Shown piece by piece: positions 1-7,698 of a stretch of 64,000 nucleotides of DNA. The stretch's first letter is position 1; each line of letters starts with the position of its first letter. Origin of the DNA: Alkalibacterium sp. (lineage in GTDB: Bacteria > Bacillota > Bacilli > Lactobacillales > Carnobacteriaceae_A); the NCBI GenBank assembly GCA_007692455.1, contig RECC01000036.1, forward strand, positions 124,001 to 188,000, given 5' to 3'. A program made the translations under genes and the position numbers. The notes beneath the pieces were generated by a model that saw only the letters and a program-made list of their open reading frames with translations, ran no database searches and was not told the origin of the DNA.

Positions 1-234
1 ACTATTATTATGCTGACGCTACTGGAATTCCTGATATTTGGTATATACAGAGTAATAGATTTGACCTCATTGAGTGTTCAAGAGTTTATTGCCATGCGAC
101 TCTCAGCATCGCTACTTTTCAACACAATAGCGATTATTATACTAGCTGTACCACTTAAGTTCAGTATCAAGCTGATTACACTCAAATCGAAAGAAAAGTC
201 AACTCAGTCTAAGTCACGTGCAACGTACAGATAA
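1..234 (+). CDS. mreD: MreD, rod shape-determining membrane protein (3' end only)
   Basis: The reading frame is already open at base 1, so only the C-terminal part (about 77 residues) is present. It shows two hydrophobic stretches separated by a short polar segment and ends in a basic, Lys/Ser-rich tail, as expected for the end of MreD, an integral membrane partner of MreB and MreC in cell-wall elongation. The main argument is position: in Lactobacillales mreB-mreC-mreD is directly followed by minC-minD, which is what follows here after an 18-base gap. The fragment itself has little diagnostic sequence, so the name rests largely on context. Confidence 0.7.
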   Translation, partial: TIIMLTLLEFLIFGIYRVIDLTSLSVQEFIAMRLSASLLFNTIAIIILAVPLKFSIKLITLKSKEKSTQSKSRATYR

Positions 235-251
235 TTTATAGGGGTGAACAA

Positions 252-932
252 ATGAACAAGGCAGTCACTTTAAAGGGGAGAAAAGAAGGGTTTCAGCTGA
301 TTGTAGAAGCGCAGGCAGCTATGGAGTCAGTATTTAAGGAAGTTCAAGAGCTTAAACTTCAGCTGAAAAAAGATACTAAGGCCGAACATGCTCTGAAATT
401 TTTTATCATGACAGGAAACAGAGTGTTGACAGAGGACGAACAAAATAAGATGAAGGCTATATTGGAAGATGAGTTATTCAAAGTAGTATCATTTGAAGCA
501 GATGTCATTACTTTGACAGAAGCTAGAAGAAGGCACGAACAGTCAAGGCCTCGTATGGAAGTTAGGACTGTCAGAAGCGGGCAGATTATTGAAGCTGAGG
601 GCGATCTGCTCCTTATTGGAGAAGTCCATCCAGGAGGCATGGTTAGAGCGACAGGGAGCATCTTTATAATTGGAGAATTGAAAGGGATTGCTCATGCAGG
701 ATTTAAAGGCAGAGAAAGTGCTGTAGTCGTTGCAAACTTCCGCTACAATTCACAAGTTAGAATTGGTGGAAATGTTCATGTGGTGGATGAAAAAGAAGAA
801 TCTCAGTTTAATCAGTCAGATACTATAGAATTTGTATATGTAAACGACTTACATATTATTGAAGTATCTCCTTTGCATGATTTAAAAAGGATTCGACCAG
901 AAATAGCTAAAGACTCAGGAGGTATATTTTAA
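252..932 (+). CDS. minC: Septum site-determining protein MinC
   Basis: MinC inhibits FtsZ assembly away from mid-cell. At 226 residues it has the usual family length. The N-terminal part carries the FtsZ-interacting domain. The C-terminal half, from about residue 100, contains the glycine-rich beta-helix repeats of MinC (GDLLLIGEVHPGGMVRATG, then a block around IIGELKGIAHAGF), which dimerise and bind MinD. The start is preceded by GGGGTG at 241-246. Its stop overlaps the minD start (TAATG at 930-934), so the two are translationally coupled, fitting their joint work at the membrane. The mreD-minC-minD order is typical of Gram-positive rods and ovococci. Confidence 0.95.
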   Translation: MNKAVTLKGRKEGFQLIVEAQAAMESVFKEVQELKLQLKKDTKAEHALKFFIMTGNRVLTEDEQNKMKAILEDELFKVVSFEADVITLTEARRRHEQSRPRMEVRTVRSGQIIEAEGDLLLIGEVHPGGMVRATGSIFIIGELKGIAHAGFKGRESAVVVANFRYNSQVRIGGNVHVVDEKEESQFNQSDTIEFVYVNDLHIIEVSPLHDLKRIRPEIAKDSGGIF

Positions 933-1726
933 TGGGAAAAGCAATAGTAGTTACATCGGGTAAAGGTGGAGTAGGTAAAACAACATCTACTGCAAATATC
1001 GGTACAGCTTTGGCGCTTCAAGGTAAAAAAGTGTGCTTAATGGATATGGATATTGGCCTGCGTAACCTGGATGTAATTTTAGGTTTAGAAAACAGAATAA
1101 TTTATGATGTCATTGATGTGGTTGAAGGAAGAGCAAAACTTCATCAGGCTATTATTAAGGACAAGCGTTTTAATGATCAGCTATTCTTATTGCCTGCAGC
1201 TCAGCACGCTGATAAAAATGCCATCAATGAAGAACAGATGATTGACCTCGTAGGAGAACTGAAAGCCGACTATGACTATGTTCTCATTGACTGTCCTGCC
1301 GGTATCGAACAGGGATTCAAGAACTCGATTGCAGCAGCAGACGATGCCATACTGGTGACTACACCGGAAATATCAGCAATACGAGATGCAGACCGAATCA
1401 TCGGACTGATTGAACAGACACCGATTGAAGCACCTAGACTGATTATTAATCGCATCCGCAAGTCGATGATGCAGCAAGGTGATGTAATGGATATTGATGA
1501 AATTACTCGTCATCTGTCCATTAATTTACTGGGGATAATCTTTGAAGATGATGAAGTAGTCCGTTCATCAAATAAAGGAAATCCGGTTGTTCTTGATCCC
1601 AACCATGTCTCTTCACAAGGCTATCGTAATATAGCCAGAAGAATTTTAGGAGAAAATGTTCCTCTAATGACAGTTAAAGAAGAAAAACTTCCATTTTGGA
1701 AGAAGATATTCAAAAGAAAAAATTGA
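932..1726 (+). CDS. minD: Septum site-determining ATPase MinD
   Basis: MinD is a ParA/SIMIBI-type ATPase that recruits MinC to the membrane. The deviant Walker A motif GKGGVGKT is at residues 10-17, with its signature lysine at 11, and MDMDIGLRNLD follows at about 37-47. The last 15 residues (EEKLPFWKKIFKRKN) form the basic amphipathic helix that anchors MinD to phospholipid. At 264 residues it is full length. It overlaps minC by one base and is followed by a promoter for the rplU operon that starts inside its last codons. No minE or divIVA is adjacent. Gram-positive Min systems normally use DivIVA/MinJ encoded elsewhere. Confidence 0.97.
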   Translation: MGKAIVVTSGKGGVGKTTSTANIGTALALQGKKVCLMDMDIGLRNLDVILGLENRIIYDVIDVVEGRAKLHQAIIKDKRFNDQLFLLPAAQHADKNAINEEQMIDLVGELKADYDYVLIDCPAGIEQGFKNSIAAADDAILVTTPEISAIRDADRIIGLIEQTPIEAPRLIINRIRKSMMQQGDVMDIDEITRHLSINLLGIIFEDDEVVRSSNKGNPVVLDPNHVSSQGYRNIARRILGENVPLMTVKEEKLPFWKKIFKRKN

Positions 1727-1751
1727 CTATGAAGGCTAAGTTTGGTATGAT
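1723..1751 (+). promoter_or_regulatory. Sigma-A promoter for the rplU-prp-rpmA operon
   Basis: TTGACT (1723-1728), a 17-base spacer and TATGAT (1746-1751) make a near-consensus vegetative promoter. The -35 box overlaps the minD stop codon. Predicted transcription start is near 1758, giving a leader of about 140 bases before rplU. Confidence 0.8.
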
Positions 1752-1757
1752 GCTAAT

Positions 1758-1898
1758 GTTGTATTTGTGCCGCACCACAGCTGCAACCGCTCGTTTATAA
1801 GTCTTAAAGTGCTTTTTAGCCACTTATAACGGCGAGTCTAAGTGCAAGAATAAAATAGTTTACTATTTTATTCAAAATTTTAAGGAGGTGCAACAAGT
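1758..1898 (+). ncRNA. L21 (rplU) mRNA leader, probable autoregulatory structure
   Basis: The leader between the promoter and rplU can fold into a hairpin pairing CTCGTTTATAAGT (about 1790-1802) with ACTTATAACGGCGAG (about 1822-1836). A perfect 11-bp stem with a TTTA loop (1848-1873) follows, just before the strong ribosome binding site TAAGGAGGTG at about 1881-1890. There is no U-run after either stem, so these are not terminators. Structured L21 leaders upstream of rplU are a known Firmicutes RNA family thought to mediate autogenous control. Assignment is by position and structure, since I could not run a covariance search. Confidence 0.7.
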
Positions 1899-2210
1899 AT
1901 GTATGCAATCATCAAAACAGGTGGTAAACAGTTTAGAGTTGAAGAAGGTCAAGATATCTTTGTTGAGAAATTAGACGGCGAAGCAGGCGATACAGTAACA
2001 TTTGGCGAAGTATTGTTTGTTGGTGGAGACAACACAGTTGTCGGCAGCCCGTTCATCGATGGAGCTTCTGTTGAAGCAGTAATCGAAAAACAAGGCCGTG
2101 CTAAGAAAGTGACGACTTACAAATATCGTCGTAGAAAAGACTCTCACACTAAAAAAGGTCACCGTCAGCCGTATACTAAAGTTTCAATCAAATCAATTAA
2201 ATCTAACTAA
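1899..2210 (+). CDS. rplU: 50S ribosomal protein L21
   Basis: L21 binds 23S rRNA in the large subunit. The N-terminus [18 protein letters not shown] and the basic [27 protein letters not shown] block near the C-terminus are family hallmarks, and 103 residues is the normal length. Translation starts at ATG 1899 behind an almost perfect Shine-Dalgarno (TAAGGAGGTG). It is the first gene of an operon with the L27 protease gene prp and rpmA, the standard Firmicutes arrangement, and is preceded by the structured L21 leader. Confidence 0.98.
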   Translation: MYAIIKTGGKQFRVEEGQDIFVEKLDGEAGDTVTFGEVLFVGGDNTVVGSPFIDGASVEAVIEKQGRAKKVTTYKYRRRKDSHTKKGHRQPYTKVSIKSIKSN

Positions 2211-2234
2211 TCCATGTAAGGAAGAGATGTACTG

Positions 2235-2576
2235 ATGATTGACATTCACTTCAGTTTTGATAAAGAATCTATCACTTCAGTTGAAATGTCAGGTCATGCT
2301 GAATCTGGTGCGTACGGGCAGGATATTGTCTGTGCGGCTGTCTCTGCATTGAGTATCGGAACCGTCAATTCACTTGTTGAAATTGCCGGTATTCCCATTG
2401 ATGTGGTTTCAGCAGATAAGCAGGGTGGCTATTTGAAGTTCTCTTTGCCTGAACACGTGGATGACAAACAGATGGAAACTGCTCAAATACTCCTGTCTAG
2501 TTTGCTTCTTTCCTTGAAACAGACTGAAGATGAGTACGGAGAGTATTTAACGATTAATTCCTCATACAGGAAATGA
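2235..2576 (+). CDS. prp: Ribosomal-processing cysteine protease Prp (YsxB family)
   Basis: Prp removes the N-terminal extension of ribosomal protein L27 before or during ribosome assembly in Firmicutes. The 113-residue protein has the expected catalytic pair: His21 in the SGHAESG motif and Cys33 in the QDIVCAAVS motif. It lies between rplU and rpmA, whose product is its known substrate. The rpmA product in this window indeed carries the cleavable extension, so enzyme and substrate are consistent. The start ATG 2235 follows GGAAGAGATG; an ATG at 2226 is immediately followed by a stop in its own frame and is not used. Confidence 0.95.
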   Translation: MIDIHFSFDKESITSVEMSGHAESGAYGQDIVCAAVSALSIGTVNSLVEIAGIPIDVVSADKQGGYLKFSLPEHVDDKQMETAQILLSSLLLSLKQTEDEYGEYLTINSSYRK

Positions 2577-2592
2577 TGGAGGTGCAATAACA

Positions 2593-2877
2593 ATGTTGAA
2601 AATGAATTTACAATTCTTTGCTACTAAAAAAGGTGGAGGATCAACATCAAACGGACGTGATTCTCAATCCAAGCGTTTAGGTGCTAAACGTGCAGATGGA
2701 CAAGAAGTTTCAGGTGGATCAATTTTATTCCGTCAAAGAGGAACAAAAATTTATCCAGGTGAAAACGTTGGACGCGGTGGAGACGACACTTTATACGCTA
2801 AAGTTGATGGTGTTGTACGTTTCGAACGTAAAGGGAAAAACAAAAAGCAAGTATCTGTTTACCCAGTAGCTAACTAA
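2593..2877 (+). CDS. rpmA: 50S ribosomal protein L27, with N-terminal pro-extension
   Basis: L27 reaches the peptidyl-transferase centre with its N-terminal tail. The 94-residue product begins [17 protein letters not shown]. The MLKMNLQFF part is the Firmicutes-type extension cut off by Prp after Phe9, exposing ATKKGG as the mature N-terminus. The body contains the typical [19 protein letters not shown] and [20 protein letters not shown] segments. The ribosome binding site is GGAGGTG. It is the last gene of the operon and is followed by a good intrinsic terminator. Confidence 0.98.
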   Translation: MLKMNLQFFATKKGGGSTSNGRDSQSKRLGAKRADGQEVSGGSILFRQRGTKIYPGENVGRGGDDTLYAKVDGVVRFERKGKNKKQVSVYPVAN

Positions 2878-2887
2878 TTTCATAGAT

Positions 2888-2925
2888 AAAAAGGAATCAG
2901 AACCTTAAGTGATGATTCCTTTTTT
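2888..2925 (+). terminator. Intrinsic terminator after rpmA
   Basis: A 12-base inverted repeat (AAAAAGGAATCA / TGATTCCTTTTT) is followed by a T-rich run, ending the rplU-prp-rpmA operon. Confidence 0.9.
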
Positions 2926-2982
2926 ATTTCTCCAGTAAAATGACACCCTGTCATTTTATGTACTGTCACGCATTCATTAATC

Positions 2983-3011
2983 TTGTGAATATGCGGTGAA
3001 TAGGTTAAAAT
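2983..3011 (+). promoter_or_regulatory. Sigma-A promoter for the ytxK-ackA unit
   Basis: TTGTGA (2983-2988), a 17-base spacer and TAAAAT (3006-3011). It sits about 60 bases upstream of the methyltransferase gene and is the only good promoter match in the gap. Confidence 0.6.
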
Positions 3012-3067
3012 AATAAGGAAAGCTTATCAATCTGACTTGCTCTGATTGATCTAAATGAGCTCATAAT

Positions 3068-4102
3068 ATGGATGAAAGGACTAGTTATTTGGAGACAACG
3101 CATGCGGAAAAATTCTATACAGTGTTACTGGAATCAGCCATGTTGATAAGAAAAGATCTGGACTCTACTTTTCTTGAGGCTTTAATTGAATCAGGAGAGA
3201 ATATTTTAGATAACGGTAAGATTAATATCGAAAATGGTCTGCCGACTCACAGCACTCAAGTTAAATTGAAAGAACTGTATGAGTCAGTTAAACTCGATTC
3301 TCTCAGTCTCGATGATAAAAAGCAGGCCGTACAGCTTATATTGATTAAGGCTGTTAAAGAAGATATGCTGCAGCCGAATCATCAGCCAACACCAGATGCA
3401 ATTGGCTTGCTGATGAGCTATCTAGCAGAATTGTTTGTGGATTTTTCAGAACCGGCGCATATAGCTGACTTGTCCATTGGTACAGGTAATTTACTGTATA
3501 CCTTCTATTCTTATTTATCGAGACAACCCGGTGCTGTAAAGCATACTTACACTGGTGTAGAGAATGATGAACTGCTTATATCGCTGACCAGTACATTATC
3601 AGCATTACTCGACATTCCAGTAGAGCTTTTACATCAGGATGCTTTAAAGCCTCTGTTAATTAATCCGATTGATATTATTTTGTCAGATTTACCAGTTGGC
3701 TATTACCCTGTACAAATTGAAGAAGGCAAGTTCAGTACAGCTTTAAAAGATGGCCATTCTTATAGTCATTTTCTGCTGATAGAACAGGGACTGAAGTATC
3801 TAAAAGAAGCCGGACTGGGTTTTTATTTACTGCCTACTCAGACTTTTGAATCGGAAGAAGTTAAAATCCTACTTTCTCATATCAATACAGTCGGTTATGT
3901 GCAGGCGATTATTCATTTGCCAAATGAATGGTTTAAAAATGAGCAATCCAGAAAGTCCATTCTTGTTTTACAGAAAAAAGGTTCAAACAGTAGACAGGCT
4001 CAGGAAGTATTGGTCGCTACATCCCCAAGTTTATCGGATAAGCAAGCTTTCCAGAATTTCCTGATGGATATTAAAACATGGAAAGAAGAGCAAGAAATTT
4101 AA
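3068..4102 (+). CDS. ytxK: Class I SAM-dependent methyltransferase, YtxK family
   Basis: This resembles the N6-adenine-type methyltransferase domain of type I modification subunits, but it stands alone with no restriction or specificity subunit. The SAM-binding glycine motif DLSIGTGN is at residues 134-141. The catalytic-type motif is DLPVGYY at 207-213, in the place of the NPPF/NPPY of active N6-adenine methylases, so activity on DNA is uncertain. YtxK genes lie directly upstream of ackA in many Firmicutes, as here (26-base gap); their substrate is unknown to me. The ATG at 3068 has no clear ribosome binding site. A TTG at 3089, preceded by AAAGGA (3075-3080), is an equally plausible start, seven codons shorter. 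Confidence 0.85.
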   Translation: MDERTSYLETTHAEKFYTVLLESAMLIRKDLDSTFLEALIESGENILDNGKINIENGLPTHSTQVKLKELYESVKLDSLSLDDKKQAVQLILIKAVKEDMLQPNHQPTPDAIGLLMSYLAELFVDFSEPAHIADLSIGTGNLLYTFYSYLSRQPGAVKHTYTGVENDELLISLTSTLSALLDIPVELLHQDALKPLLINPIDIILSDLPVGYYPVQIEEGKFSTALKDGHSYSHFLLIEQGLKYLKEAGLGFYLLPTQTFESEEVKILLSHINTVGYVQAIIHLPNEWFKNEQSRKSILVLQKKGSNSRQAQEVLVATSPSLSDKQAFQNFLMDIKTWKEEQEI

Positions 4103-4128
4103 ATTTTTAATAAAAAGGAGAAAATAAT

Positions 4129-5322
4129 ATGAGTAAAACAATTGCAATCAATGCGGGATCTTCAAGTTTAAAATGGAGTCTTTACACTATGCCACAGGAA
4201 GAAGTACTGGCATCTGGTATTGTTGAAAGAATCGGTTTAAACGATTCAATTTTCACTATCAAGTATAATGATGGTGAAAAATTCAAACAGACAGTAGATA
4301 TTGATGATCATGAAGTTGCAGTGGAAATGCTTCTTAAACAATTAAAAGAGTTAAATATTTTAAGTGACTATAATGAAATTACTGGAGTGGGTCACCGAGT
4401 TGTTGCCGGAGGAGAAATCTTTAAAGATTCTGCACTTGTAACAGATGAAGTGATTCAGCAAATTGAAGACCTTTCTGAATTTGCTCCTTTGCATAATCCT
4501 GCAAATGCTACAGGTATAAAAGCTTTCCGTAAAATCTTGCCTGACATAACCAGCGTCGCAGTTTTTGATACATCATTCCATCAGACCATGCCAAAGGTTA
4601 ACTACCTTTACAGTATACCTATGGAGTATTATGAAAAGCATAACGCGCGTCGTTATGGAGCGCATGGAACGAGTCACAAATATGTATCGCAGCGTGCAGC
4701 CGAGTTGTTAGGCAAACCTATTGAAGAAACTAAAATCATCACATGTCACCTGGGTAACGGCGCGTCCATTACTGCTGTTGACGGTGGAAAATCAGTCGAC
4801 ACATCTATGGGCTTCACACCACTTGCCGGTGTGACGATGGGAACACGTTCAGGTGATATTGATCCGTCATTGCTTCCGTTCCTTATGGAAAAAGAAGGCA
4901 TTGAGTCAATTAATGACATGATTTATATCCTGAATAATGAGTCCGGGCTGAAAGGCTTATCTGGCATTTCTAGTGACATGAGAGACTTGGAAGATGTTGA
5001 AACCACTAATGAGAAAGCAGAACTGGCTCTACGTATCTTCGAAGACCGTGTCCGTAAATATATCGGTTCTTATGCCGCTACTATGAATGGTGTAGATGCA
5101 ATTGTCTTCACTGCAGGAATAGGCGAGAACGGATCAGATACCCGTAAGAATGTAATTGATGGATTAACATTCCTTGGCGCAGAAATTGATGATGAAAAGA
5201 ATAACGTACGTGGTAAGGAAAGAGATTTATCTGCAGAGAATTCTAAAGTTAAAGTTTTCCTTATCCCTACGGATGAAGAAGTCATGATTGCTCGTGACGT
5301 GGAAAAATTTAGAAACAGCTAA
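4129..5322 (+). CDS. ackA: Acetate kinase
   Basis: AckA converts acetyl phosphate and ADP to acetate and ATP, the energy-yielding step of the phosphotransacetylase-acetate kinase pathway. At 397 residues it is full length. The N-terminal NAGSSSLKW motif (8-16), the GHRVVAGGE segment, [15 protein letters not shown] and the GIGENG motif near the C-terminus are all intact ASKHA-fold signatures. AAAAAGGAG precedes ATG 4129. It probably shares a transcript with the upstream methyltransferase and is ended by a strong hairpin shared with the convergent uspA gene. It links to the pyruvate dehydrogenase operon at 33-38 kb, which makes acetyl-CoA. Confidence 0.98.
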   Translation: MSKTIAINAGSSSLKWSLYTMPQEEVLASGIVERIGLNDSIFTIKYNDGEKFKQTVDIDDHEVAVEMLLKQLKELNILSDYNEITGVGHRVVAGGEIFKDSALVTDEVIQQIEDLSEFAPLHNPANATGIKAFRKILPDITSVAVFDTSFHQTMPKVNYLYSIPMEYYEKHNARRYGAHGTSHKYVSQRAAELLGKPIEETKIITCHLGNGASITAVDGGKSVDTSMGFTPLAGVTMGTRSGDIDPSLLPFLMEKEGIESINDMIYILNNESGLKGLSGISSDMRDLEDVETTNEKAELALRIFEDRVRKYIGSYAATMNGVDAIVFTAGIGENGSDTRKNVIDGLTFLGAEIDDEKNNVRGKERDLSAENSKVKVFLIPTDEEVMIARDVEKFRNS

Positions 5323-5346
5323 TATAGATTATAGTTATTGTCCAAA

Positions 5347-5398
5347 ACAAACACGCCATAAGAAGCCCAGTTCGCTGGCTTTCTTATGGCGTGTTTGT
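5347..5398. terminator. Bidirectional terminator between ackA and uspA
   Basis: A long stem (ACAAACACGCCATAAGAA paired with TTCTTATGGCGTGTTTGT, with a GC-rich tip and TTCG loop) lies between two convergent genes. T-rich sequence follows the stem on the + strand, and the A-rich left flank gives a U-rich 3' tail for uspA on the - strand. Confidence 0.9.
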
Positions 5399-5412
5399 AT
5401 TTCATTGAATAA

Positions 5413-5871
5413 TTATTCCGGTTTGTTATCCAAATCAGTACGTACAATCATAACGTCACATTTGGATTGTCTGATAACATATTCAGAAACGGATCCTACA
5501 AATATTCGCTCGACAGCATTTAGCCCAGTAGCCCCCAGCATAATCAGATCAATTTTTTCTGATTCAGGAATCTGCTTGGCAATCATGACCTTTGGTGAAC
5601 CGTATTCGAGGACAATTTTGACCTCTTTTACGCCTTCCTTGACTGCATACTCCTTGTACTCTAACAGAGTGTTTTTCGCCTCTACACGTGCATTATCTGC
5701 AATCGAGCCGTCGAATGTGGAGAATGACTGATAGGCTCTTGTGTCAATGACGTGTGCGAGTACCAGCACCGCATTGTTTCGTTTGGCTACTTCGACTGCC
5801 TTTTTGAAGGCTTTCTCCGCCTGATTAGAGCCGTCTACTGCTACCAGTATTGATTTATATTCCTGCATCAT
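5413..5871 (-). CDS. uspA: Universal stress protein, UspA family
   Basis: A single-domain cytoplasmic USP of 152 residues. The start MMQEYKSILVAVDGSNQAEKA carries the first-strand VAVDGS motif. The nucleotide-binding signature G-x2-G-x9-G-S is complete (Gly113, Gly116, Gly126-Ser127 in GATGLNAVERIFVGS), which predicts an ATP-binding member of the family. GGAAGG lies upstream of the paired ATG codons at 5866-5871. It is convergent with ackA; upstream on the same strand is the 6S RNA locus, whose terminator isolates the two transcripts. The cellular role is general stress or growth arrest by family inference only. Confidence 0.93.
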   Translation of the reverse strand: MMQEYKSILVAVDGSNQAEKAFKKAVEVAKRNNAVLVLAHVIDTRAYQSFSTFDGSIADNARVEAKNTLLEYKEYAVKEGVKEVKIVLEYGSPKVMIAKQIPESEKIDLIMLGATGLNAVERIFVGSVSEYVIRQSKCDVMIVRTDLDNKPE

Positions 5872-5949
5872 AGTAGTGCACTTCCTTCCTGATTATCTTA
5901 TCTTAAGTATACTAAAAATGACTTTGAAAATGCTAATGGAAGCAATTAA

Positions 5950-5984
5950 AAACAAAAAAAGAGTCGAGACAATTGTCTCGACTC
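5950..5984 (-). terminator. Terminator for the 6S RNA / rarA direction
   Basis: A perfect 24-base palindrome (5961-5984, arms GAGTCGAGACAA / TTGTCTCGACTC) is followed on the minus strand by a run of seven Ts. It lies 17 bases beyond the predicted 3' end of the 6S RNA. Confidence 0.9.
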
Positions 5985-6000
5985 TAATTAACTGCTAAGT

Positions 6001-6195
6001 ATAAGAAATCCGATGGTGCCGGTAGAACGCCAGTTTAGGTTGAACCCGCTATTGGCAGGTGGGCTTCACCAGAAAAATATTTGACTTCCAAGTGATAAGG
6101 CATGTCATCAATTTTTCCTTTAGAATCCCATTGTTTTAATAAAAATGTTCGGTCAACACAGTAGTTTGGCATCGCGTACACCTCAGAATTCTTAT
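6001..6195 (-). ncRNA. ssrS: Probable 6S RNA (ssrS)
   Basis: There is no plausible gene between uspA and rarA, but on the minus strand this ~195-base stretch has its own strong promoter and folds as a long rod. The ends pair (ATAAGAATTCTGAGGTG with CACCATCGGATTTCTTAT), followed by a second stem (GATGCCA with TGGCGTTC). A large unpaired central region follows. The apical arm has TGGGATTC pairing with GAAGCCCA, then an AGGAAAAAT/ATTTTTCT stem and TTGATGAC/GTCAA at the tip. That closing stem, central bubble and terminal arm, the length near 195 and the position next to rarA all match Firmicutes 6S RNA, which sequesters sigma-A RNA polymerase in stationary phase. Ends are estimated; identity is inferred without a covariance search. 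Confidence 0.78.
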
Positions 6196-6199
6196 CCTT

Positions 6200-6228
6200 A
6201 TAGTAGCACAGAGGATGGTTTTAGTCAA
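6200..6228 (-). promoter_or_regulatory. Strong promoter of the 6S RNA
   Basis: On the minus strand: TTGACT (6228-6223), a 17-base spacer and TACTAT (6205-6200) with an extended TGC directly before the -10 box. The predicted start at about 6193-6195 coincides with the 5' arm of the closing stem. Confidence 0.8.
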
Positions 6229-6256
6229 TTCCGAGAACTCACACATATGATAGTGA

Positions 6257-7519
6257 TTAGCCAGAAAACTTATTTAATTGCCTGCTTAAGGCATCTTCAA
6301 ATTTCGAAGTCAAGACTGGGTCATAATATTTTCTGTTTTTAATGGTATCAGGAAGGTACTGCTGCGGTATCCAGTGTTCATCATAATTGTGAGGAAACTT
6401 ATAACCGATGCCACTTCCTAATTTATCCGCACCTTTGTAATGAGTATCTTTGAGGTGAGCGGGGACATCGCCAGATTTGCCGTCTCTGACGTCTTTCAAG
6501 GCATTGTCTATGGCTGATATAGCACTGTTTGATTTAGGCGACAAGCACATCTCAATGACTGCATTTGCTAAGGGTATCCTTGCTTCAGGCAGGCCTATTT
6601 TCTCGGCAGCTTCTACGGCTTCCATAACTCTAGAGACGCCGGCAGGATTTGCCAGGCCAATATCTTCGTATGCCGTTACTATGAGGCGTCTAAGGATGAC
6701 TTTAATTTCACCAGCCTCCAGCAAACGAGCTAAATAATGCAGTGCAGCATGGACATCACTGCCACGAATGGACTTCTGAAAAGCGGAAATCACATTATAG
6801 TGAGCATCGCCGTCTTTATCATGAGTCAGAGATTTACGCTGAAGACACTCTTCGGCTATGGATTGCGTGAGATGAATCAAACCGTCATCGTTCTTTTCAG
6901 TAGATTTAACGGCAAGTTCGAGCGCATTTAAGGAGCTTCTTAAATCGCCATTTGTAGAGCGGGCAAAGTACTCCAGCACTGAACTCTCAACGTCGAGTGC
7001 ATAGTTGCCCAATCCTTTTTCCTTGTCTTCTATTGCCCTTTTAAGGGCCCGACTAATTTGTTCATCAGATAGAGAATGTAGTTCGAAAATTTGAGATCGG
7101 CTTCTCACAGCAGGGTGAATGGCTATATAGGGGTTTTCAGTTGTAGCACCGATTAATACTATACGGCCATTTTCCAGATGAGGCAGCAGGAAATCCTGTT
7201 TCGGTTTGTCCAGTCGATGAACCTCGTCAAGCAGAAGAACGACTGTACCGCTCATTTTGGCTTCTTCAACGACTATCTGCAGGTCCTTTTTTGTATCGGT
7301 AGCCGCGTTGAGCATGCGAAAGGCATATTGTGTAGATCCGGCTATCGCACTGGCTATACTCGTTTTACCTATTCCGGGAGGCCCGTAGAGTATCATTGAA
7401 GATAACTGCTTGGCTTTGACCATCCGCCAGATTATTTTTCCCTCTCCAACTAGGTGTTCCTGACCGACTATCTGGTCAATTGAAGTAGGACGCATACGGT
7501 AGGCTAGAGGTTTTTCCAT
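6257..7519 (-). CDS. rarA: Replication-associated recombination protein A (RarA/MgsA), AAA+ ATPase
   Basis: RarA acts at stalled replication forks and is related to clamp-loader subunits. The 420-residue protein starts MEKPLAYRMRPTSIDQIVGQEHL, the family N-terminus. Walker A GPPGIGKT is at 46-53 and Walker B LLLDEVHR at 95-102. The C-terminal half carries the conserved helical oligomerisation region (AYEDIGLANP, then the GDVPAHLKD and YKFPHNYDEHWIPQQYLPD blocks). The ribosome binding site AAAAAGGAG precedes the start. It is transcribed divergently from gshF, and the 6S RNA gene follows it on the same strand. Confidence 0.96.
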   Translation of the reverse strand: MEKPLAYRMRPTSIDQIVGQEHLVGEGKIIWRMVKAKQLSSMILYGPPGIGKTSIASAIAGSTQYAFRMLNAATDTKKDLQIVVEEAKMSGTVVLLLDEVHRLDKPKQDFLLPHLENGRIVLIGATTENPYIAIHPAVRSRSQIFELHSLSDEQISRALKRAIEDKEKGLGNYALDVESSVLEYFARSTNGDLRSSLNALELAVKSTEKNDDGLIHLTQSIAEECLQRKSLTHDKDGDAHYNVISAFQKSIRGSDVHAALHYLARLLEAGEIKVILRRLIVTAYEDIGLANPAGVSRVMEAVEAAEKIGLPEARIPLANAVIEMCLSPKSNSAISAIDNALKDVRDGKSGDVPAHLKDTHYKGADKLGSGIGYKFPHNYDEHWIPQQYLPDTIKNRKYYDPVLTSKFEDALSRQLNKFSG

Positions 7520-7554
7520 AATTGACTCCTTTTTAGCTGTTTTAATGTAAATAG

Positions 7555-7583
7555 ATTATACCATTTCTCCACTTTATAATAAA
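7555..7583 (-). promoter_or_regulatory. Extended -10 promoter of rarA
   Basis: On the minus strand a perfect TATAAT (7560-7555), preceded by TGG, gives an extended -10. The -35 region (TTTATT, 7583-7578, 17-base spacing) is weak. Confidence 0.55.
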
Positions 7584-7618
7584 CAAAACAGAACAATCGT
7601 TCGAAAGGAACCTATCAT

Positions 7619-7647
7619 TTGTCTATGTAGAATGTCCGCTTTATGAT
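7619..7647 (+). promoter_or_regulatory. Promoter of gshF
   Basis: TTGTCT (7619-7624), a 17-base spacer and TATGAT (7642-7647), about 50 bases upstream of the gshF start and divergent from the rarA promoter. Confidence 0.6.
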
Positions 7648-7698
7648 AAGATAGTACTTGATAATAAGTAAGTAAATATGACGTAAGGAAAGATAGAG

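Noticed and set aside
2938-2958. Perfect dyad AAAATGACA-CCC-TGTCATTTT after the rpmA terminator
   Set aside because: There is no T-run, and it lies between a terminator and the next promoter. It might be an operator but is short and unsupported by any neighbour, so I do not list it as a feature.
3068-4102. Possible restriction-modification or phage-defence locus based on the adenine-methylase-like gene
   Set aside because: No endonuclease, specificity subunit or defence gene is nearby; the ytxK-ackA pairing is a housekeeping arrangement.
5288-5731. A 147-codon + strand ORF running from the ackA end into uspA
   Set aside because: It crosses the bidirectional terminator and lies antisense to the clear UspA gene; no family resemblance.
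6145-6342. A 65-codon + strand ORF in the rarA-uspA gap
   Set aside because: It lacks a ribosome binding site and overlaps the 6S promoter and the rarA 3' end on the other strand.
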